The notes beneath the pieces are model-generated. The model was not told the origin of the DNA and did not search any database. It saw only the letters and a program-made list of their open reading frames with translations. A stretch of DNA of 64,000 nt from Sansalvadorimonas sp965221135. Lineage in GTDB: Bacteria > Pseudomonadota > Gammaproteobacteria > Pseudomonadales > Endozoicomonadaceae. The position numbers and the translations under genes were made by a program. Below, piece after piece: positions 45,070 to 53,917 of this stretch; position 1 is the first letter of the stretch, and every line of letters begins with the position of its first letter. Where the stretch lies: the NCBI GenBank assembly GCA_965221135.1, contig CBDCRZ010000069.1, forward strand, positions 186,001-250,000, given 5' to 3'.

Positions 45070-45930
45070 ATGGCAGTCGGTAAAGAGATTAAGACGCAGA
45101 TAGCGTCGATAAATAACACGCAGAAAATCACCTCCGCTATGGAGATGGTGGCTGCGTCGAAAATGCGTAAGGCTCAGCAGCGCATGGAGCGTTCGCGCCC
45201 CTATGCTACCCGCATTCGCCAGGTCGTCGGTCACATGGCCCATGCCAACCCTGAATACCGCCACACCTTTATGGAAGAGCGTGAAGTCAAGCGGGTTGGT
45301 TTTATCGTTGTTTCCACTGACCGGGGCCTGTGTGGTGGCCTGAACACCAACCTGTTCAAGAAGACCGTGCAGCAGATGCAGGGCTTCCATGATCAGAATG
45401 TTGAGATTGATCTGTGCCTCGTAGGTAACAAGGCCGGTGCTTTCTTCAAGAACTTTGGCGGCAATGTTGTAGCAGCCATGAATCATCTGGGTGATGCCCC
45501 TGAAATCGCTGACCTGATTGGCGGCGTGAAGGTCATGCTGGATGCTTACGAAGAAGGCAAGATCGACCAACTGGTTGTCACCTACAACCGTTTTGTGAAC
45601 ACCATGGCGCAAACGCCAGTGTGTGAACAACTTCTGCCCCTCAAGGCAGATGATGATGAATCACTGAAACGCCCCTGGGATTACCTGTACGAGCCAGACG
45701 CCCAAGCCCTGCTTGATGAGCTGCTGGTGCGTTATATCGAGTCCCAGGTGTATCAATCTGTGGTTGAAAATAATGCCTGTGAACAGGCTGCCCGTATGGT
45801 TGCAATGAAGAGCGCAACCGACAACGCAGGCGACCTGATCAATGAGCTGAACCTTGTGTATAACAAGGCGCGTCAGGCTGCGATCACCCAGGAACTTTCT
45901 GAGATCGTAAGCGGCGCTGCGGCCGTTTAA
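45070..45930 (+). CDS. atpG: ATP synthase F1 subunit gamma
   Basis: Central rotor shaft. The start is ATG 45070 with GAGGAT about six bases upstream; the frame is open from a TTG six bases earlier. Conserved ends are GKEIKTQIASINNTQKITSAMEMVAASKMRKAQ at the N-terminus, read in pieces here, and MKSATDNAGDLI with LNLVYNKARQAAITQELSEIV at the C-terminus. The middle has STDRGLCGGLNTNLFKK. The 286 residues match the family. Confidence 0.97.
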   Translation: MAVGKEIKTQIASINNTQKITSAMEMVAASKMRKAQQRMERSRPYATRIRQVVGHMAHANPEYRHTFMEEREVKRVGFIVVSTDRGLCGGLNTNLFKKTVQQMQGFHDQNVEIDLCLVGNKAGAFFKNFGGNVVAAMNHLGDAPEIADLIGGVKVMLDAYEEGKIDQLVVTYNRFVNTMAQTPVCEQLLPLKADDDESLKRPWDYLYEPDAQALLDELLVRYIESQVYQSVVENNACEQAARMVAMKSATDNAGDLINELNLVYNKARQAAITQELSEIVSGAAAV

Positions 45931-46022
45931 CTTTTTAGGTAGCAGCTTTGAGAGGGTTAATTCCCTGTGGATAACCCCTCGCGAAGTGCAAGCCTTTTTG
46001 AATATGAGGTGAGGATACACTT

Positions 46023-47399
46023 ATGAGTAGCGGTCGTATCATACAGATCATCGGCGCCGTTATTGACGTCGAGTTCCCGCGCGACGCAGTCCCTCAGGTC
46101 TATGATGCCCTGAAGGTTGACGGTAAGGAACTGACTCTGGAAGTTCAGCAGCAGCTGGGTGACGGCATTGTCCGCGCCATCGCTCTGGGTTCCACTGAAG
46201 GCGTTAGCCGTGGTCTGGTTGCTAATAACACCAAGGCACCTATCCAGGTACCTGTAGGCACCAAGACCCTCGGTCGTATCATGGACGTTCTGGGTGACCC
46301 TATCGATGAGAAGGGCCCAATCGGTGAAGAAGAGCGCATGGCTATTCACCGTGCGCCTCCTTCTTATGCTGAGCAGTCTGCCAGTAACGAACTGCTGGAA
46401 ACCGGCATCAAGGTTATCGACCTGGTGGCTCCTTTCGCAAAAGGCGGTAAGGTAGGTCTCTTCGGTGGTGCCGGTGTTGGTAAAACCGTAAACATGATGG
46501 AGCTGATCCGGAACATCGCGATCGAGCACTCCGGTTATTCTGTGTTTGCCGGTGTAGGTGAGCGTACTCGTGAGGGTAACGACTTCTATCACGAAATGAC
46601 TGACTCCAATGTTATCGACAAGGTATCGCTGGTTTACGGTCAGATGAATGAGCCTCCCGGAAACCGTCTGCGTGTGGCTCTGACCGGTCTGACCATGGCC
46701 GAGAAGTTCCGTGACGAAGGTCGTGACGTACTGTTCTTTGTGGATAACATTTACCGTTACACACTGGCCGGTACTGAAGTATCTGCACTGCTGGGCCGTA
46801 TGCCTTCAGCGGTAGGTTACCAGCCAACTCTGGCTGAAGAGATGGGTGCCCTGCAGGAGCGTATTACCTCCACCAAAACAGGTTCCATCACTTCCATCCA
46901 GGCGGTATACGTACCTGCGGATGACTTGACTGACCCATCTCCGGCGACCACCTTCTCGCACCTTGATGCGACTGTGGTACTGAGCCGTGATATCGCTTCC
47001 AAGGGTATTTACCCTGCGATCGATCCACTGGATTCCACCTCTCGTCAGCTGGATCCTCTGGTTATCGGTCAGGAGCACTATGACGTAGCTCGTGGCGTGC
47101 AGATCGTTCTGCAGCGTTACAAGGAACTGAAAGACATCATTGCGATTCTGGGTATGGACGAACTGTCTGAAGAAGACAAGCAGACTGTATCCCGTGCACG
47201 TAAGATCGAACGTTTCCTGTCTCAGCCATTCTTCGTAGCAGAAGTATTTACCGGTGCACCTGGTAAGTACGTGTCCCTGAAAGACACTATCCGCGCGTTC
47301 AAGGGCATTCTGGCTGGTGAGTACGATGCTCTGCCAGAGCAGGCGTTCTACATGGTGGGTTCCATCGACGAAGCTGTTGAAAAGGCCAAGACTCTTTAA
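46023..47399 (+). CDS. atpD: ATP synthase F1 subunit beta
   Basis: Catalytic subunit of F1. The 458-residue protein has Walker A GGAGVGKTVNMMEL near residue 150, the catalytic Glu in GVGERTREGND, and the DELSEED lever (GMDELSEEDKQ) near residue 378. FFVDNIYRYTLAGTEVSALL and GRMPSAVGYQPTL are the usual conserved block. Exact DnaA boxes lie at 45966-45974, upstream, and at 46739-46747, inside. Confidence 0.98.
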   Translation: MSSGRIIQIIGAVIDVEFPRDAVPQVYDALKVDGKELTLEVQQQLGDGIVRAIALGSTEGVSRGLVANNTKAPIQVPVGTKTLGRIMDVLGDPIDEKGPIGEEERMAIHRAPPSYAEQSASNELLETGIKVIDLVAPFAKGGKVGLFGGAGVGKTVNMMELIRNIAIEHSGYSVFAGVGERTREGNDFYHEMTDSNVIDKVSLVYGQMNEPPGNRLRVALTGLTMAEKFRDEGRDVLFFVDNIYRYTLAGTEVSALLGRMPSAVGYQPTLAEEMGALQERITSTKTGSITSIQAVYVPADDLTDPSPATTFSHLDATVVLSRDIASKGIYPAIDPLDSTSRQLDPLVIGQEHYDVARGVQIVLQRYKELKDIIAILGMDELSEEDKQTVSRARKIERFLSQPFFVAEVFTGAPGKYVSLKDTIRAFKGILAGEYDALPEQAFYMVGSIDEAVEKAKTL

Positions 47400-47452
47400 C
47401 TCTTTTTGAGTAAGAGTCCGGTCCAAATCAACAACATCAGGAGGGACAAACT

Positions 47453-47890
47453 ATGGCTGCCAACGAAGCAATGAAAGTTCATTGTGACATCGTAAGTGCC
47501 GAAGACGATATCTTCTCCGGAGCGGTTGAGATGGTTGTAGCGGCGGGTTCTGAGGGTGACCTCGGTATCGGCCCTGGTCATACTCCTCTGATCACCAGCC
47601 TGCACCCCGGTCCAATCCGGGTGGTCAAGGCCGGTGGAGAAGAAGAAATCTACTATGTGTCCGGTGGTTTTCTAGAGGTTCAGCCAAACAGTATTACTGT
47701 TCTGGCAGATACCGCACTGCGTGCAGGCGACATGAACGAAGCCGCTGCAGAGAAAGCCAAGCAGCAAGCCGAAAAGGCTCTGGCTGACCAGAAGGGTGAC
47801 TTTGATTACAGTCGCGCTGCTGTACAGCTGGCTGAGGCCGCAGCACAACTGCGTACTCTGCGCGCTATCAGCAAGAAGCTGGGCAGATAA
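47453..47890 (+). CDS. atpC: ATP synthase F1 subunit epsilon
   Basis: Rotor subunit that couples gamma to the c-ring and can inhibit ATP hydrolysis. The 145 residues have the beta-sandwich part (CDIVSAEDDIFSG, GSEGDLGIGPGHTPLIT, YYVSGGFLEVQPNSITVLADTA) and the C-terminal helical hairpin (EKAKQQAEKAL to RTLRAISKKLGR). It is the last gene of the operon; a terminator follows about 150 bases on. Confidence 0.97.
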   Translation: MAANEAMKVHCDIVSAEDDIFSGAVEMVVAAGSEGDLGIGPGHTPLITSLHPGPIRVVKAGGEEEIYYVSGGFLEVQPNSITVLADTALRAGDMNEAAAEKAKQQAEKALADQKGDFDYSRAAVQLAEAAAQLRTLRAISKKLGR

Positions 47891-48038
47891 ATCGCAAACA
47901 ATGAGTGAAAAGGCTGGAGTCCTGATTGGGGTTCCAGTTGCTCTAAACAAGCAGGGACTTGTCCACAGCTTGTTTACAGCGCAAAGTTGAAGACATTTCG
48001 TGTTTAGCTGCTTTAACTGATTGAAAAATAGACAAAAT

Positions 48039-48077
48039 AAAACCCACAAAACCATATTTAGGTTCTGTGGGTTTTTT
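48039..48077 (+). terminator. Terminator of the atp operon
   Basis: AAAACCCACAAAACC pairs with GGTTCTGTGGGTTTT and is followed by a T run, with a short loop ATATTTA. Confidence 0.9.
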
Positions 48078-48150
48078 GTATTCACAGGTATTGGGTTGTT
48101 CGTGTTATGACGTCTTTTGAGTCGCTGGCTTGGTCGGAAGCCTGACACTC

Positions 48151-48202
48151 GTACCTTAAAAGCGTACCTAAAGAGCGTACCTTAAAAGCGTACCTTAAAA
48201 GC
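48151..48202 (+). repeat. Four tandem 13-base repeats
   Basis: GTACCTTAAAAGC occurs in four head-to-tail copies; copies 1, 3 and 4 are identical and copy 2 reads GTACCTAAAGAGC. The array lies between the atp terminator and the 3' end of the TetR gene. The rest of the gap (47891-48268) holds nothing else that I can identify. Confidence 0.92.
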
Positions 48203-48268
48203 TTTGTATTCTTATCCTTGCGTTCCGCTCAACCCTTTCGCAAATAAAGTCTCTCTTACAAGCTCTTC

Positions 48269-48976
48269 TTAAAAATCTAGCTGCCTCACCACGGTTTGCC
48301 TAGCCGGTGAGCTTTTCTCTGCAGCTGCATCTTGTCCTGGCTTCTCTCCAGCACTCTCTGCTGTCTTAACGGCGGACGGGTTCATGTAGCTGTCCATATA
48401 GTTGTGGATAAATGAATCCAGCATCTGTTCCCCGGTTGCATGTTTCTCCTGTAGAACCCCACCCCCTGCCGCTAACAGACATATCCCATGTACACCGGCC
48501 CAAAGTACCCGTGATGCAATATGGATATCCTGGAGCTTCTTCCGGCTTCCGGTTCGACTGAGTTGTTCGGTAAAAAGGGCAAATAACCGGTCTATACGGC
48601 TCTTTTGCCACTCTGGCAGGACCTTCTGATCCGGTATCCGGTGTTCAAAGGCTAAATGCCAGCGATATGGGTACTTTCGTGCATATCCAAGATAAACACG
48701 GGAGAGTTTACGCAAAGCATACATAGGAGATGTTTCACCACGAATGGCCAGAGCTGACAGGGTGTGCAGTTCATCCAGAGTCTCTGAGTTCGCAGATATC
48801 AACAGGTCGCCGTAGCTGCCAAAGGCATTAATCAGAGTGGCGGGGGCATAACCAATCAGCTTGGCGATTTTACGCAGGCTCATCTCCTGGGGCGGATAGA
48901 GCGTCAGGAAGTTTTTAACCGCAGACAGCGCCAGGCGCTGAAGCTCATCTTTGCTGTGTTCATTTCTTCTGGCCAT
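48269..48976 (-). CDS. TetR-family transcriptional regulator
   Basis: A 235-residue protein. The N-terminal helix-turn-helix is RLALSAVKNFLTLY and MSLRKIAKLIGYAPATLINAFGSYGDLL. The C-terminal ligand domain contains VLWAGVHGICLLAAGG, which resembles the WHG-type C-terminal domain of this family, and it ends in an Ala/Glu-rich tail. Its upstream region (48977-49328) contains about nine copies of an AACASTGTT palindrome (see 49008-49247), so strong autoregulation is likely. The ligand is unknown. An exact DnaA box (48403-48411) lies in the gene. Confidence 0.87.
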   Translation of the reverse strand: MARRNEHSKDELQRLALSAVKNFLTLYPPQEMSLRKIAKLIGYAPATLINAFGSYGDLLISANSETLDELHTLSALAIRGETSPMYALRKLSRVYLGYARKYPYRWHLAFEHRIPDQKVLPEWQKSRIDRLFALFTEQLSRTGSRKKLQDIHIASRVLWAGVHGICLLAAGGGVLQEKHATGEQMLDSFIHNYMDSYMNPSAVKTAESAGEKPGQDAAAEKSSPARQTVVRQLDF

Positions 48977-49007
48977 ATCGCATCCCTGGAATGGCGTGGA
49001 AAAGTGT

Positions 49008-49247
49008 GAACAGTGTTTATCTTTACAGCTGGGAGAGAATTAAACGCTGTTTAATTCATATTGGAGGCTCTGGGGCAGGGGCGTCAAGAAATCAGCCGGA
49101 AAGAAACTAAACAGTGTTCAAAATAAGCGAAAATATCGAACAGTGTTAAAAACGGTGTTTAGATAAACACTGTTCATAAAGGCGATTTACGAAACACTGT
49201 TCAGCGGTTGAGTGTTACTTAATGAACACTGATCAAAACAGTGTTCA
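49008..49247. promoter_or_regulatory. Dense operator array upstream of the TetR gene
   Basis: The nine-base palindrome AACASTGTT (S = C or G), often extended to TGAACASTGTTT, occurs near 49008, 49042 (variant), 49109, 49138, 49150 (variant), 49165, 49191, 49223 (half) and 49238. Two copies at 49223-49247 face each other as TGAACACTG and AACAGTGTTCA. The array starts 32 bases upstream of the TetR start. It probably binds that regulator and may also control the divergently placed genes. The repetition is directly visible; the binding protein is inferred. Confidence 0.75.
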
Positions 49248-49328
49248 TTTCATGTGATGCATTCAGCAGTTAATGAGAGGAAGAAAAGCGGGAAGATGTT
49301 CCCGCGATTTAGAGTTGGCAAAACAACA

Positions 49329-50114
49329 TCAAAGTGAAGTCGCCTTCATCAGCGAATTCAGCAAGCTATCGTAGGATGTTCCGAGGGGTATAACGGTAAT
49401 CTGAAGTTCGGCACCTAATCCGATGGAGGCTTTGCCACCATAGCCAACAGAAACACCGAAAGAATCAATATCTGAAAATTTATGACCTACGAACTGCATA
49501 CCTAAAATCCCAGACGCGTTTAAGGAGTATCGAGACAGAATTTTCACAGGTGACCGGCTGTAGCTGTGATCTTTGTCCACTCCAAATAACATACCTACGG
49601 AGATATCCAGACCTCCACCCATTGTTATCTCGCTGAATGGGCGTGCTTCCAACCAGGTGTTCCCCATGCTGCTTTCACAGTACGCAAAGCCAATACCGGA
49701 GCTAAAGCCCATAAAGTACAAGGTTCCACCGATATTCGACGTCACACTTGAGCAGGTGTAGGTTGGTTTGGCAAACCCGGCAAAAAGGCGACGAATATAG
49801 GGGCTGCTCTGTAACTGACTGATACGTGCAAGGTAAAGCGTTCGTGCTTCGCTGGGGTTGTGACGGAGCGTTCTTTCGAGAATGTTGCACTGGGTTGAGT
49901 AGTTCTCAATCTCATGCTCGCTCACATTCATCTTTAAAGTGTTCTCAAACATGCTGGAGAGGGTTTGCAGCGTACTGAAACCTCCCTTTCGGGCATAGAT
50001 GATCTTTGAAGAACACCGCAGAAGTTCTTCAATGCTCGCTGAAGCGGAAGGTATGCCCAGCACGCCTATCAGCAGGCTGACTATTAGCGAGGAGGTTATT
50101 CCGGCGCGGCGCAT
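49329..50114 (-). CDS. Secreted protein of unknown function
   Basis: No family recognised. The 261 residues begin with a Sec signal peptide (SSLIVSLLIGVLGIPSASA, cleavage near residue 27). The first mature part (30-110) is helical with three cysteines. The second part (120-255) is Gly-rich with alternating polar and hydrophobic residues (GGTLYFMGFSSGIGFAY, GGGLDISVGMLFG, GVSVGYGGKASIGLGAELQITVI), like outer-membrane beta strands or a beta-sheet exported domain. It lies downstream of the operator array in the opposite reading direction and may not be regulated by it. A small adhesin or periplasmic protein is possible. Confidence 0.65.
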   Translation of the reverse strand: MRRAGITSSLIVSLLIGVLGIPSASASIEELLRCSSKIIYARKGGFSTLQTLSSMFENTLKMNVSEHEIENYSTQCNILERTLRHNPSEARTLYLARISQLQSSPYIRRLFAGFAKPTYTCSSVTSNIGGTLYFMGFSSGIGFAYCESSMGNTWLEARPFSEITMGGGLDISVGMLFGVDKDHSYSRSPVKILSRYSLNASGILGMQFVGHKFSDIDSFGVSVGYGGKASIGLGAELQITVIPLGTSYDSLLNSLMKATSL

Positions 50115-50237
50115 AGTTGTCTGCTCAAAGATGGAAAGGACTTATAAAGTAGACAAGGGCTGGTATTCTCACCTTGTTTTTTACGCAGCAAAAAAGAAAC
50201 AGTATGTATCTGTAAAACCGCGTAAGAGGAGGTATGT

Positions 50238-50666
50238 ATGCAACCACGTATGAGTATGCTCACCCTTGGGGTGGATGATTTACAGCGATCTATTCGCTTT
50301 TACCAGGAGGGACTGGGCTTCCCTCGTTATGGGGAAGAAGAGAAAGTCGCCTTCTTCAATTTAAATGGCACCTGGCTTGGACTCTATGGCCGTGAAGCGC
50401 TGGCAGAAGATGCTTGTGTTAGTGCGGAAGGTTCAGGGTTTAACAGCTTTGCTATTGCTCATAATGTGCATTCGGAAGAAGAAGTCCTGAAGGTTTATCA
50501 ACAGGCTTTGGATGCGGGTGCAGAAGGGGTGAAAACGCCGGAAAAGGTATTCTGGGGTGGCTTCAGTGGTTACTTCAAAGATCCGGATGGCCACCTGTGG
50601 GAGGTGGCGCATAATCCGTTTTCGTGGGTTGGCCCGGAAGATACTCCTCAGGACGCCTCTAAATAA
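50238..50666 (+). CDS. VOC-superfamily (glyoxalase/bleomycin-resistance-like) protein
   Basis: A 142-residue protein with the paired beta-alpha-beta-beta-beta fold: LTLGVDDLQRSIRFYQEGLGFP at the start and GGFSGYFKDPDGHLWEVAHNP at the end. The final Glu in HLWEVAHNP is a usual metal ligand. AGAGGAGG lies six bases before the ATG, a strong ribosome-binding site. These enzymes use metal for isomerase, epimerase or dioxygenase chemistry; the substrate cannot be told. It is convergent with an AhpD-like gene. Confidence 0.88.
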   Translation: MQPRMSMLTLGVDDLQRSIRFYQEGLGFPRYGEEEKVAFFNLNGTWLGLYGREALAEDACVSAEGSGFNSFAIAHNVHSEEEVLKVYQQALDAGAEGVKTPEKVFWGGFSGYFKDPDGHLWEVAHNPFSWVGPEDTPQDASK

Positions 50667-50695
50667 GACGCTCCTAAAAAGGACAGGAACCCAGT

Positions 50696-51250
50696 TTAGG
50701 CCTTGTTGCCGGGTAACTCGCATAAGCCTTGAGAGGGTAAATCCAGGGCAGCATTAAAACGGGCTGACATATTCTGGAAAGCGACAAGAGCAGTGAGCTC
50801 CATTATCTGTTGTTCATTAAAGTGTTCTTTCAAGGCTGCCTGATGCTGGTCTGTAATCTGGCAGCCTGCACCAGACATGGCTTCGGTCCAGCCTAAAGCA
50901 GCCTTTTCGGCAGGAGTAAACAGGTCACTCTCTTTCCATTGGTCGATCTGTTCCAGCTTTTCTTCACCACCGGTTTCACCTGTCAGTGTCAGGCTGTTCA
51001 GGTCGACACAGAATTCACACCAGGTCAGTTTGGCAACATACACCTGCACCATTGCTCTTAATAAAGGTGGCAGGGGAGATGACTTGCGGCTGAGTGTGGC
51101 CCAAAAACTGGCAAAGAGTACAAACAGTGAAGGTTTGCGGGACCACATCAATGCCGGTTGGAGTATCTGCCCATAGCGTTTCTCCTGCCGACGGAAAAAC
51201 CAACGCAGCCAGAAGGGAAGGGCGGCTGGGTCAGCAGCTTGAATACGCAT
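50696..51250 (-). CDS. AhpD-like/carboxymuconolactone decarboxylase family protein
   Basis: A 184-residue all-helical protein. The CxxC redox motif is in AKLTWCEFCVDLNS (near residue 97), flanked by VQVYVAKL and followed by LFTPAEKAALGWTEAMSG and LTALVAFQNMSARFNAAL. That layout is the AhpD/CMD peroxidase-type fold. It probably acts in thiol-dependent peroxide or redox defence. It is convergent with the VOC gene. Confidence 0.87.
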   Translation of the reverse strand: MRIQAADPAALPFWLRWFFRRQEKRYGQILQPALMWSRKPSLFVLFASFWATLSRKSSPLPPLLRAMVQVYVAKLTWCEFCVDLNSLTLTGETGGEEKLEQIDQWKESDLFTPAEKAALGWTEAMSGAGCQITDQHQAALKEHFNEQQIMELTALVAFQNMSARFNAALDLPSQGLCELPGNKA

Positions 51251-51388
51251 AAAGCACTCCGTGACATTCAGGGTTAGGGCGCAGCCTCACTTTGATAACC
51301 AATTGGATCTGAAGTATCCGGCAGTTTACTGAGGCTGATGATGTGTTGATGGATTATCTGTCACAGACTGGTTCCCGTACATATCAGG

Positions 51389-51403
51389 GAACACACCATC
51401 TTT
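51389..51403 (+). promoter_or_regulatory. Conserved upstream element of the 736-residue paralogues, copy 1
   Basis: GAACACACCATCTTT lies 90 bases before the 51479 start. The same 15 bases occur 92 bases before the paralogue at 59002. Shared position suggests a promoter or regulator site retained after duplication. Confidence 0.55.
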
Positions 51404-51478
51404 AGAAATGGAAAAATGCCATCTAAAGTTTAATAAATTAAAAAATGACAATGCCACTCCAAAAAGGCTAGAGAAATA

Positions 51479-53689
51479 GTGCGAGGAATGGAAGGTGCAG
51501 GGAGCTCTACAGGGGGGGCAGGAAGGTCTTATAACGCGGGGGCAGATTCGTCGCATAAGGCATCCGGTCAATCACTGAATATGTCCGTAAGCACAGTTGA
51601 GTCACCAATAATTAAACTCGTTCATCGCTGTCATCGGCAGGCACTGAATAAGAGTCTCTCAAAGCGCTGCGTTGCACTGGCAGCTGAGGACGGAGGGAAG
51701 GGAAGCCAGCGTTTTATCGTTGCCATACGAGGATTAGTCATTGATATTCTTGATGCCCTGCAACAACTTCCCAATCGTATTCGTCACAAAAGAACACTGA
51801 AGCAACTTCAGCTCGGCCTTAGCAGTATGAATCATGACCTGCAAAAGACTGGCAGGGTTAATAGCATGCGTATTGGTGAACTGAGAGATAGTCTGACTCA
51901 GATACCCCACCAGGTTCTTCGCCGACACCACATCAACAAGATGAAACTCGATGAACTCCTCCACCTTCTGTCTGAGGGCGCTAAAAAGAACAGTTGTAGC
52001 TACGCAATACAGGCAAAATATAATGATCCTCACAGCATAAGCGATCATGAAGAGAGTTTTGTCCTGCTGGAAGAAGAGTTAGAGAAAATTCATAGCCATC
52101 GATATTGTCAAACAGATACGTCGGTTGCAGTCGGTCTTGTAAAAGAAATGAAAAATTGTGGTGCTATCTCTTACGATGATCAACAAAGAGTACTGATGGA
52201 GCTGGAATACTGGAACGACCGCGTCCAGCCGGTAATAAATAATAAGAGACATGACACACCTGAGGCTCAAATTGCATTTTTTAAAAACCTGTTAGAGTCC
52301 ATAAATCCGTCTGGCTTAGAGCTTGGTCTGGCACTTGGTTTGTCATTTGATGACATCGCTAATGCTCTGGATGAAAAGCCTTACTCCCGTCACTTAGAGA
52401 TTATTCTCCAGGAGGCATCGAAAAAAGGGGGGCTGGTAGACACTAATGTTATCCATTATGCCAAATACTCATCTTCCCCTGGCTTACTTGAGAAGGTCGC
52501 TGAAGCCTGCAATCACCCCGTACCTCCTCGCAACACTCACAGTTATATTCCTGATCTGAAGGGTTTAACGGAGGATGATGTTATCTCCCCGCTTCTGGCT
52601 GTGAAGATTCTTGAAAGTAACAACCTGGTGCATCTTAGACAAGCGCTCGAAGTGCCAGTGGATGTAGCCGAGGCATTAGAGAATAAATTTATCGCTGGAG
52701 GACTTTCGGATGCATGTTTTGCATTGGTTGTTAACGCCTCTCCCATCACTGTAAAAAAATTACTCAGAGCACTGACTCACCCTTCTCTAAACAATCAGCG
52801 TCAGGCAGATCTGGTATGTTGCAGTCAGCAAGGGCTAAAAGTCAGGCCTCAAATTGGTCAAGATGAAATATATCAGCTTCTGACGAAGCTCTCTCTAAAA
52901 GAGCTTCGGCATTTATCTGAATTGCTGGGAGTCCAGGAGGAGTTTAACGTTAAACTTTCAGGTTATTGCGTATACCCAGAATCAGCCCTGAATTCCCTGC
53001 TGTACAAAGACAGACAGGCAACGCCTAACAATCTCAGGTATATCTTTCGGCAGGCAGGCTTTGATAACTGCGAAAAAAAATTGCTGGAATTCTACCCTGA
53101 GGCATCGCCTGTCCCAGAAAGTTTTCCCCGGCGAGCATGGCAGCCCCAGATGACCAACCTCGGTCAGTTAACATTGGAATCACCGCTTACAGAGGAGGTT
53201 ATCAAGGCTCTTCCCCCTACAGGGGACTGGATAGTTACCGGTTTCTTACTGGGCCTGGAGATGCCTACCCTCGAAAGGATTAAAATAGAAGAGAGAGATA
53301 ATACGGCCTGTTCAACCCTTATGTTTGAGGCGCTGGTGAACAAGGTTTCGCTGGGGCAGCTGGTCAAGGTCTGTCACCAGCAAGGTTGTGACCATATTTT
53401 ACGCTTCCTTCCGGAACATATTCGTAAACAGGGAACCGCAGAAAACAGTAATGCCGTAAGTCATAGGGATGCATTTCGCGTCCATGCAGGCTCGTTAATA
53501 CAAAACTATGCACCTCACTGGCGTGAAATAGCCTTCTTACTCAGTATCAGTCCCAGTGATTTGGAAAAAATTGAGCAGACTTGTAGCCATACAGACAAGG
53601 AAGCATTGCTGTCAGTGCTCAATACTGCCAGATCGGAGAGTAAGAAAATCCCATGGGCGAGAATTAACCAGGCTGTCGCTCAATGGTAA
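51479..53689 (+). CDS. Large protein with death-domain-like segments, paralogue A
   Basis: A 736-residue protein that aligns along its whole length with the gene at 59002. The GTG start is chosen because MRGMEG then aligns with MHGIEG of the paralogue; ATG at 51488 is possible. The N-terminal 60 residues are Ser/Gly-rich. The rest is helical. Three stretches resemble death-fold six-helix domains, with a central W/GLG pattern: GLELGLALGLSFDDIANAL (near 280), DWIVTGFLLGLEMPTLERI (near 585) and HWREIAFLLSISPSDLEKI (near 680). No enzymatic motif is seen, and there is no signal peptide. Death-fold proteins mediate assembly in host immune signalling, so a host-acting adaptor is possible but unproved. 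Confidence 0.7.
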   Translation: MRGMEGAGSSTGGAGRSYNAGADSSHKASGQSLNMSVSTVESPIIKLVHRCHRQALNKSLSKRCVALAAEDGGKGSQRFIVAIRGLVIDILDALQQLPNRIRHKRTLKQLQLGLSSMNHDLQKTGRVNSMRIGELRDSLTQIPHQVLRRHHINKMKLDELLHLLSEGAKKNSCSYAIQAKYNDPHSISDHEESFVLLEEELEKIHSHRYCQTDTSVAVGLVKEMKNCGAISYDDQQRVLMELEYWNDRVQPVINNKRHDTPEAQIAFFKNLLESINPSGLELGLALGLSFDDIANALDEKPYSRHLEIILQEASKKGGLVDTNVIHYAKYSSSPGLLEKVAEACNHPVPPRNTHSYIPDLKGLTEDDVISPLLAVKILESNNLVHLRQALEVPVDVAEALENKFIAGGLSDACFALVVNASPITVKKLLRALTHPSLNNQRQADLVCCSQQGLKVRPQIGQDEIYQLLTKLSLKELRHLSELLGVQEEFNVKLSGYCVYPESALNSLLYKDRQATPNNLRYIFRQAGFDNCEKKLLEFYPEASPVPESFPRRAWQPQMTNLGQLTLESPLTEEVIKALPPTGDWIVTGFLLGLEMPTLERIKIEERDNTACSTLMFEALVNKVSLGQLVKVCHQQGCDHILRFLPEHIRKQGTAENSNAVSHRDAFRVHAGSLIQNYAPHWREIAFLLSISPSDLEKIEQTCSHTDKEALLSVLNTARSESKKIPWARINQAVAQW

Positions 53690-53720
53690 GCCGGGTTTCC
53701 TGTAGCGTATAGCATTGACT

Positions 53721-53803
53721 GTAACCTTTCTACCAACCACCTGAACGCCACCATTTCAGGCAATGATTTTTCCTGTCCGGTTATGCTTTTGGAGGATCAT
53801 GGT
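53721..53803 (+). repeat. 83-base direct repeat, copy 1, before the RAP gene
   Basis: Starts GTAACCTTTCTACC and ends GGAGGATCATGGT. It differs from the copy at 57376-57458 at only three bases. It ends 114 bases upstream of the chosen start of the RAP-domain gene. Confidence 0.93.
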
Positions 53804-53917
53804 CGGTATATGAGGCGGTTTGCTGATTGTGTATTCCCTTCTCTTTCTGGCCTGTGCCGTCTTGCCATATATCCCGCCATTGCCTTTACTGCACAACCTC
53901 AACGAATGGGCAAGAGG

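Noticed and set aside
48151..48202. CRISPR-like look of the tandem repeat
   Set aside because: Units are 13 bases with no spacers and no cas genes nearby.
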